The notes under the pieces were generated by a model. It saw only the letters and a program-made list of their open reading frames with translations, ran no database searches and was not told the origin of the DNA. A program made the translations under genes and the position numbers. From positions 1-11,573 of the forward strand of contig JAUVMD010000007.1 in NCBI GenBank assembly GCA_030600405.1: DNA of 11,573 nt, in the 5' to 3' direction. The DNA is from Nitrospirota bacterium. GTDB taxonomy: Bacteria > Nitrospinota > Nitrospinia > Nitrospinales > Nitrospinaceae. Each line of letters begins with the position of its first letter. Within the stretch, counting starts at the first letter, position 1. Positions 6,975-11,573 of this stretch are shown piece after piece.

Positions 6975-7917
6975 GGGTCGAAATTTCACCTTTACGCATT
7001 TATATATGAGGAACCAAGCGGTTCCCCATCAGGAATCCTCAAACCTCTGTGACACCATGCTGGCCTTCGCCAAAGACATCACCCAAAGCCAACCGAACCA
7101 TCGCGATGAGGCCAAAAATCCTGAGCTTAAGAATTACATGAACTACCAGCGGAAACTGAACCACGTCCGCATTGTCTATTACTCCCTGAAACACGCCAAA
7201 AACGAACTCCAGGAAAACCTCCAGCAACTCAGGAAAAACGGTGAAAATGCGGAGCCCTATCTTGAACAGGCGTTTCCGTTATCGCATCACTTTGCGGATG
7301 ACAAGACCCTAACGTTGATGCTGAAAAAGCTGGTCGGCGGACATAACGAGGACAAGCAATGGTACCGGCTGAATTCCTATTACTACGCCCTGGCTTACGA
7401 CTGCATGAACCGGTTCATCAAACATTACAATCAAATGGTGCGCGACTCCACCGAAGAAGCGCGTCAATTCACCTTTGCGGGAGGCGGAGAAATCGATTTT
7501 GGCGATTGGGTCTATTTATATTTTCCGCACCTGGATTTTCATATCGGCACCCCATTGGATCAAACCCAATATCCCTTTGCCAAGCGCAACAAAACCATCG
7601 AAGAAGAGATCGACAAGAAAACTCACAACGGTGAGACGCTTGAAAAAGCTCTGAAATCCCTCAAGGAGGAGTATGAGATCGACGACGTCGCCATCAAGGT
7701 GGTCCTGCATAAAAAAATCAGCCACGACGATCTGGAATTATTCCACACATCCATAAAGAATCCAATTTACGAAGTGCTGACTCACCAGCAGGCGGGAAGC
7801 TGGGAAGCCCTGGACGGCGAAACCCCGATGGACCAGGCTTATAATTTTGGCTCACAAATGAAGATATGGACGTGGGGCAAGAAAAAGAAGAAAATAAAAG
7901 CAGAAAAATCGCCTTAA
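6973..7917 (+). CDS. Uncharacterised 314-residue protein
   Basis: I do not recognise the family. The protein looks cytoplasmic, with no signal peptide or membrane segment. It has a mostly helical, charged N-terminal half (residues about 50-100, with HAKNELQENLQQLRKNG, possibly coiled coil), an aromatic stretch YRLNSYYYALAYD (131-143), then GGGEIDFGDWVYLYFPHLDF (170-189), which looks like a folded core. A second helical segment follows (208-236), and the protein ends in a lysine-rich tail (KKKKKIKAEK). No catalytic signature is clear. The start is uncertain: ATG 6973 gives the longest frame but overlaps a TATAAT box, while ATG 7006 (residue 12) and ATG 7057 (residue 29) are alternatives. None has a good ribosome binding site. 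It is divergent from the radical SAM gene and converges on the Rieske gene. Confidence 0.8.
   Translation: MGRNFTFTHLYMRNQAVPHQESSNLCDTMLAFAKDITQSQPNHRDEAKNPELKNYMNYQRKLNHVRIVYYSLKHAKNELQENLQQLRKNGENAEPYLEQAFPLSHHFADDKTLTLMLKKLVGGHNEDKQWYRLNSYYYALAYDCMNRFIKHYNQMVRDSTEEARQFTFAGGGEIDFGDWVYLYFPHLDFHIGTPLDQTQYPFAKRNKTIEEEIDKKTHNGETLEKALKSLKEEYEIDDVAIKVVLHKKISHDDLELFHTSIKNPIYEVLTHQQAGSWEALDGETPMDQAYNFGSQMKIWTWGKKKKKIKAEKSP
7010..7025. repeat. GGAACC/GGTTCC dyad near the start of the 314-residue gene
   Basis: GGAACC (7010-7015) and GGTTCC (7020-7025) form a perfect 6-bp stem with loop AAGC, 2 bases after the alternative start codon ATG 7006. It may be a chance palindrome in coding sequence or a structure that affects initiation. 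Its GGAAC/GTTCC core also occurs in the dyad at 3799-3832, with different spacing. Confidence 0.35.
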
Positions 7918-7931
7918 GTTTTTTTAAAGCG
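7903..7931 (-). terminator. Putative intrinsic terminator of the ispG-tig-Rieske unit
   Basis: On the - strand, CGCTTTAA (7931-7924) pairs with TTAAGGCG (7917-7910) through 8 pairs including one G-U wobble, around a 6-base loop. It is followed by ATTTTTC. The stem begins within the last codons of the Rieske gene. On the + strand the stem has a C-A mismatch and no T-run after it, so it works better for the - strand message. Only three G-C pairs make it weak. Confidence 0.45.
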
Positions 7932-8349
7932 TTTCGTCGGGATTGATGGGTTTCTGGATGGTGGGGATTTTGAATTTAAGAGCTTCCGGTGGTTTGCTCG
8001 CACCTTTACCCACCGCTTTGAGATGCGCATCCTTTTCCAGCACTTCGAGGCCGATCCGAATCTTCCCTTTATGCAGGCGCACCGGGTAGATTTTGGTTTT
8101 CATGAACGGATTCTGCCGGCAGTACCCGGTTTCCAGGTCATACCGCCACTCGTGATTCGGACAGATAATAACCCCTTCCTCGATCCGTCCTTCCCCCAGA
8201 GGCGAGCCTTTGTGCAGGCACTTGTTGGCAATGGCAAAATACTTGCCCTTGTAATTGAACAAGGCGATTTCGTCATCTCCTGCTGAAATAATAGCGGACT
8301 TGCCAGGCGGCAACTCCTCCTCATCCATGACCTTGACGTACTTCAACAT
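7924..8349 (-). CDS. Rieske [2Fe-2S] ferredoxin-like protein
   Basis: A small soluble electron carrier of the Rieske ferredoxin/NirD type. The cluster is held by two cysteines and two histidines: C-L-H at Cys44/His46 and C-P-N-H at Cys63/His66, with 16 residues between the pairs, as expected. The second box continues EWRYDLETGYC, typical of Rieske ferredoxins. The Rieske domain covers about residues 3-102. The last 40 residues form a basic, proline-containing tail (KAVGKGASKPPEALKF and onward) beyond the usual domain of about 100-105. There is no oxygenase, nitrite reductase or cytochrome gene here to name its partner. The ATG at 8349 has AAAGG 5 bases upstream. It lies 39 bases after tig and probably belongs to the same transcript, which may end at the terminator overlapping its 3' end. 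Confidence 0.9.
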   Translation of the reverse strand: MLKYVKVMDEEELPPGKSAIISAGDDEIALFNYKGKYFAIANKCLHKGSPLGEGRIEEGVIICPNHEWRYDLETGYCRQNPFMKTKIYPVRLHKGKIRIGLEVLEKDAHLKAVGKGASKPPEALKFKIPTIQKPINPDETL

Positions 8350-8388
8350 AACAACCTTTAATACACACTCCGATCGGGACCGGACGTA

Positions 8389-9786
8389 TCATTTTTTTTG
8401 AGTGGATTCCTGCGCTTTCTTTTCCTTGTCCAATTCCTTTTTCATATCCGCTTCCGACAGATATTCAAATTCGCAGTGCGAGAAAATCAGATTCAGCGCC
8501 TTCTGGCCCAGGATGCGGTTGCTGGTCTGGGTCATATAATCCTGATTGGAGAATAGAGATTGCTTCACCTCTTCCACCGATTTTTTGGTTTCCTGGGCAA
8601 GGCGTTTGTACTCTTCTTCCATGTCCGACTGCGCCACATGGATATTCTCAGCCGTGGCGATGCTTTCCAGAATAACGTAACCCTTGGTGTTGAACTCCGC
8701 GCGTCCGCGCCATTCCTTTTCAGCCTCTTCCGGATTGAATCCTGAATCCTCCAGCTTCATGCCCGACTGCTCGATCTGAAATTTCATTCCTTCGATCATG
8801 AACTTCAACTCCTGCTTGACCAGCGACTCCGGTGGATCAAGGTCGTGCTCCTTCACCAGATAGTTGAAAATATCCTGTTTGATGCGCAACTCTTCAGTAT
8901 TCTCCTTGAAAGCCTGGATGTCGGATTTAATTTTTCGACGGAAAGCCTCGACTGACTCCTCCCCCTGTTGCTGAACGAACTCATCAGTCAACTCCGGCAG
9001 GTTCTTTTTTTTGATTTCCTTGATACGCACTTGAAACGTCGCCAAGTCATCCGCTTCCTGTTCCGTAGCTCCTGGAATCGGCATGCTCACCCGCCGCAGT
9101 TTCTTGTTCCAGTCAACTGGCAGGGTAACCTTGACTTCGAACTCCTCACCTACCTTATGACCGATCAGCTGGTCTTCAAACCCAGCGATCATTTTTTTCT
9201 CGCCCACGCGCACCGGATAATCCTTGGCGTCACCATTTTCCAGCGGCTCATTACCGAGATGGCCCTCGAAATCCAATACCAGATGATCGCCCAACTGTAC
9301 CTCATGACCCTCCCGGTAAATTTCAAACGCCCCGAACGGTTCCAAATGTTTATGAATGGTGGCTTCAATATCCTCCTCCGTCACCTCAAACAGCGTCTTT
9401 TTGAACTTCAGTCCCTTATAATTCTTGAATTTGACTTCAGGTTTGATGTCCAGCATCACCGAAAAAGAAAACGGTTTGTCCCTTTTGATTTCGTTGATCG
9501 CGGAATGATCGATTTCCGGCGGCCCGGCAGGGGTGATACCGGTTTCCATGAGCACTTTGTCGTAATATTCCTGCATCAGCTCCTGCCACAACTGGGACAT
9601 TGATTCCAGCGGCACCTGCTTTTCGAGGATGTGTTGGGGAATTTTACCCGGCCGGAACCCGGGCATTTTAACCTGCTTGTTGATTTCCTTGTAAGCGTGG
9701 GTGATCCTTTGGGCAACCACATTTCCCGGTATTTCGATGTCCAGCTTGCGCCGGACCCCTTCCAATTCTTCTACTTTGAATTCCAT
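8389..9786 (-). CDS. tig: Trigger factor (ribosome-associated chaperone)
   Basis: Trigger factor binds near the ribosome exit tunnel and shields nascent chains, with an FKBP-type prolyl isomerase domain. The 465-residue product is slightly longer than usual (about 430-450). The N-terminal ribosome-binding domain carries the signature GFRPGK at 43-48. The FKBP domain spans about 155-255, with GDHLVLDFEG (166-175) and IAGFEDQLIGHKVGE (200-214). The C-terminal helical chaperone arms run from about 260 and end in a charged tail (KKELDKEKKAQESTQKK). After VTLPVDW, a segment near 228-248 is longer than the short loop usually found before ATF.V.VKEI, suggesting a small insertion in the isomerase domain. 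The start has GAGA about 7 bases upstream. It lies 24 bases after ispG. The clpP/clpX genes that often follow tig are absent. Confidence 0.97.
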   Translation of the reverse strand: MEFKVEELEGVRRKLDIEIPGNVVAQRITHAYKEINKQVKMPGFRPGKIPQHILEKQVPLESMSQLWQELMQEYYDKVLMETGITPAGPPEIDHSAINEIKRDKPFSFSVMLDIKPEVKFKNYKGLKFKKTLFEVTEEDIEATIHKHLEPFGAFEIYREGHEVQLGDHLVLDFEGHLGNEPLENGDAKDYPVRVGEKKMIAGFEDQLIGHKVGEEFEVKVTLPVDWNKKLRRVSMPIPGATEQEADDLATFQVRIKEIKKKNLPELTDEFVQQQGEESVEAFRRKIKSDIQAFKENTEELRIKQDIFNYLVKEHDLDPPESLVKQELKFMIEGMKFQIEQSGMKLEDSGFNPEEAEKEWRGRAEFNTKGYVILESIATAENIHVAQSDMEEEYKRLAQETKKSVEEVKQSLFSNQDYMTQTSNRILGQKALNLIFSHCEFEYLSEADMKKELDKEKKAQESTQKK

Positions 9787-9810
9787 AAACTGTCTCTTGT
9801 ATAAAAAAAA

Positions 9811-10980
9811 TTAATCAGGGACCACCTGCGCTCCATACTTCTCTTCGATCAGCTTGTCGAGTTCTTCTCTGAGCCGCCCCAGAATTTCATTGTAGCTGAA
9901 TGCCCCAACCTCCTCCGGCCCTTTTTTCAGGTTGACGTGGGCCGGACCGCACCAGAGACCGAGATCGGCGTCGTCGGTTTCACCGGGGCCATTCACCCGG
10001 CACCCCATGACCGCGATGGTGATCTTATATTTCTCGGCGTATTCGGTCATTTTACGCACATCCTGCGCCAAATCCACAAATTTTCCATTCTCGACCCGGG
10101 AACAACTGGGACAGGCGATGATATTCAGACCATCCAGAAAGTTCTCGGGAACGGACCTAAACCTTCCATCCTCAATATCTTGGAGTATGGCTCGCCCTAC
10201 GGCGATTTCCTCGCCTTTGTCGTCATCCGGAACAGTCAGGGATACCCGGATGGTATCGCCAATTCCCGCCGGAATCAATTGCTCAAACGCGATGCGGGTT
10301 TTGATGACTCCCTCTGGCGGCAGGCCTGCTTCGGTTACTCCAAGATGCAAAGGCACATCCGTCCGCTCCGCCGCGAAGCGCTTGTTGGCCTCGATCACCT
10401 CCCGGTAATCCGAATCTTTGAGCGAAACACAATAATTCTCGAATCGCAGGTCATCCAATAATTCGCAATGATCCACCGCGCACCGAACCATGGCCTCTAG
10501 AGAATCGTTCGGGTACTTAGCCTTGTAATCAGGATCCACTGACCCGCAATTGACTCCAATCCGGATGGCACAATCGTTTTCCCGTGCCGCATTCACGATG
10601 AATTCGACCTTTTCCGGAATGCTCAGTTCCTGGTCAAGATGATACAGGTGGCCGGGATTATACCGGATCTTATTCACATAGGGAGCGACCAGCGGGGCCA
10701 ACCGGTAATTTTCTTGCAGGTCCACGGAAAAAACCGCCTTGGAAGCCTGCCTGAGGGTTTTCAAAGCCTCGACGTCCTGCTTGCTATCGACTGCGATGCG
10801 GATGATATCGGCCCCGGCCTTTTCAAGAATCTGAATTTGCCGGGCGGTGGCGTCGATATCCACGGTCCGGGTAGCAGTCATGCTTTGAACGGCTATCGGA
10901 GAATCGCCTCCAATCGTCAGGGAACCGACATGGATTTTCCGGGTTTTACGGGGCTTACGGGGTTGGATTTGGGAATTCAC
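9811..10980 (-). CDS. ispG: 4-hydroxy-3-methylbut-2-enyl diphosphate synthase
   Basis: IspG (GcpE) is the [4Fe-4S] enzyme of the MEP isoprenoid pathway that turns MEcPP into HMBPP using two electrons from ferredoxin or flavodoxin. The N-terminal TIM-barrel region shows [22 protein letters not shown] and RIGVNCGS. The C-terminal cluster domain shows CPSCSR and GCRVNGPGE, giving the expected ligands of three cysteines plus a glutamate (C290, C293, C327 and E334 from the start used here). It is the compact bacterial form. The start is uncertain: GTG at 10980 gives 389 residues, close to the usual N-terminus before RKTRKIHVG, with AAGGA upstream but at a long spacing of 13 bases. TTG at 11022 would add 14 residues and has no ribosome binding site. 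It is probably the first gene of the ispG-tig-Rieske unit. Confidence 0.96.
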   Translation of the reverse strand: MNSQIQPRKPRKTRKIHVGSLTIGGDSPIAVQSMTATRTVDIDATARQIQILEKAGADIIRIAVDSKQDVEALKTLRQASKAVFSVDLQENYRLAPLVAPYVNKIRYNPGHLYHLDQELSIPEKVEFIVNAARENDCAIRIGVNCGSVDPDYKAKYPNDSLEAMVRCAVDHCELLDDLRFENYCVSLKDSDYREVIEANKRFAAERTDVPLHLGVTEAGLPPEGVIKTRIAFEQLIPAGIGDTIRVSLTVPDDDKGEEIAVGRAILQDIEDGRFRSVPENFLDGLNIIACPSCSRVENGKFVDLAQDVRKMTEYAEKYKITIAVMGCRVNGPGETDDADLGLWCGPAHVNLKKGPEEVGAFSYNEILGRLREELDKLIEEKYGAQVVPD

Positions 10981-11116
10981 AACGTGGGTTCTTTCCTTGA
11001 AGGGTTGGTGTGATATGGACAAGTAATATCAAAAGGTTATCAGAAACAAACCAGGTTCTCAATCGAATCCTTAAATTTCCAAAATCCTTCAACTCATTTT
11101 ACCTCAAGTTGCTTCC

Positions 11117-11145
11117 TTGGAATCATCAAGCTTTTGATTTATAGT
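11117..11145 (+). promoter_or_regulatory. Putative promoter of the substrate-binding protein gene
   Basis: TTGGAA at 11117-11122 and TATAGT at 11140-11145 are separated by 17 bases, matching the sigma-70 consensus at four and five positions. Transcription would start near 11152, giving a leader of almost 100 bases that contains the hairpin at 11203-11222. Confidence 0.5.
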
Positions 11146-11202
11146 TATCTATTGGCAATAGCGGTTTGTTTTCCAGACATCACCTGCATATCCTTCAATC
11201 GG

Positions 11203-11222
11203 GTCCCGGCAATCACCGGGAC
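11203..11222 (+). repeat. GC-rich hairpin in the leader of the substrate-binding protein gene
   Basis: GTCCCGG (11203-11209) pairs perfectly with CCGGGAC (11216-11222) around a 6-base loop, 26 bases before the ATG. No T-run follows on either strand, so it is not a simple terminator. It may stabilise the message or regulate translation. Confidence 0.5.
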
Positions 11223-11248
11223 GATGGAATCATCCAAAAGGCAACTTC

Positions 11249-11573
11249 ATGAAAAAACACTTTTTGTTCCTATTCCTCCTGCTAGGATTCGTTTTACTTT
11301 TTGCTCCTTCGGGCTTGGCGGGAAAAGCCTCGCACGGCTTATCCTTGTATGGTCCACAGGACCTCAAGTACAAACCCGGCGAACCCTACCGCTACGGCAA
11401 TCCCAACGCCCCCAAAGGCGGACATCTGGTTTTGAGCGATTTTGGAGCGTTTACAAAATTAAACCCGCTCTCGCTGAAAGGAGTTCCCGCCCGCTTTATC
11501 GATTTGCTGGTGTTTCAAACCCCCATGGACGGCTCGGCGGATGATAACGAACATTTTTCCCAATACGGCAATC
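11249..11573 (+). CDS. YejA-like periplasmic peptide/solute-binding protein (partial)
   Basis: This is the 5' part (108 complete codons) of an ABC-transporter substrate-binding protein of family 5 (SBP_bac_5). It delivers oligopeptides or similar solutes from the periplasm to an inner-membrane permease. The N-terminus is a classical signal peptide: KKH, a long hydrophobic run (residues 5-18), then APSGLA, with likely cleavage after Ala24. The mature start HGLSLYGPQDLKY and the following YGNPNAPKGGHL (49-60), then FTKLNPLSLKG, match the YejA/microcin C-binding branch, where YxNPxAPKGG is characteristic. The ATG has AAAAGG 7 bases upstream and a promoter-like sequence further up. The gene runs off the window, so permease and ATPase genes that often follow cannot be seen. 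Confidence 0.87.
   Translation, partial: MKKHFLFLFLLLGFVLLFAPSGLAGKASHGLSLYGPQDLKYKPGEPYRYGNPNAPKGGHLVLSDFGAFTKLNPLSLKGVPARFIDLLVFQTPMDGSADDNEHFSQYGN

Larger units (their letters stand above)
10981..11248. other. Divergent intergenic region, ispG / substrate-binding protein
   Basis: About 270 bases separate the two divergent coding regions. It contains a + strand promoter at 11117-11145 and a GC-rich hairpin at 11203-11222. A weak - strand promoter-like pair (TTGAGA 11062-11057, GATAAC 11041-11036, 15-base spacer) could serve ispG. The octamer CTTTTGAT occurs once on each strand (+ 11131-11138; - 11035-11028). I see no small gene or tRNA here. Confidence 0.5.

Noticed and set aside
8968..9603. 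Open frame of 211 codons on the + strand inside tig
   Set aside because: It is antisense to a clear trigger factor and has no promoter, ribosome binding site or domain signal.
9937..10461. Two overlapping + strand open frames inside ispG
   Set aside because: Both are antisense to conserved ispG sequence, including the cluster-ligand region, and show no protein-family character.
11134..11544. Open frame of 136 codons on the + strand at the window end
   Set aside because: A different frame starting at 11249 gives a signal peptide and clear YejA-like sequence with a good ribosome binding site; the longer frame is a shadow that also crosses the promoter and leader hairpin.

Overview
The window looks like chromosomal housekeeping and accessory DNA from a Gram-negative bacterium with intermediate G+C. 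It carries a lipobox lipoprotein, a YejA-like periplasmic binding protein, the MEP isoprenoid pathway (IspG) and trigger factor. I see no insertion sequence, phage, CRISPR array, tRNA or rRNA. The lineage cannot be fixed from this sequence; a Nitrospinota-like genome is only a guess from the general feel of the proteins.

Layout. On the + strand: metK (8-1168), then a Gfo/Idh/MocA-type protein (1261-2313) followed after 5 bases by endonuclease V (2319-3014). A class I methyltransferase on the - strand converges on endonuclease V with a 4-base gap. Its real 5' end lies upstream of any ATG/GTG/TTG, and a strong Shine-Dalgarno points to an ATT start at 3759. Divergent from it are a 144-residue protein of unknown function (3831-4265) and an LCAT-like lipase lipoprotein (4302-5717), probably co-transcribed. 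A SPASM-type radical SAM enzyme (5735-6802, -) converges on the lipase and diverges from a second unknown protein (6973-7917, +). A - strand set follows: ispG, tig and a Rieske ferredoxin, with gaps of 24 and 39 bases, ending at a plausible intrinsic terminator. The window closes with the 5' part of a YejA-like substrate-binding protein (11249 to the edge, +).

How they work together. MetK makes S-adenosylmethionine, which the methyltransferase and the radical SAM enzyme both consume, but these genes sit in separate transcription units, so this is shared metabolism and not a demonstrated system. The ispG-tig-Rieske set joins isoprenoid synthesis, nascent-chain folding and an electron carrier; tig is not next to clpP here.

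Most worth a second look: the ATT start; the perfect 10-bp dyad covering the -10 box and start codon of the 144-residue gene; the Gfo/Idh/MocA protein that has lost its usual catalytic residues; and the SPASM radical SAM enzyme with no visible substrate gene. I did not find a clear new multi-gene defence or biosynthetic system.
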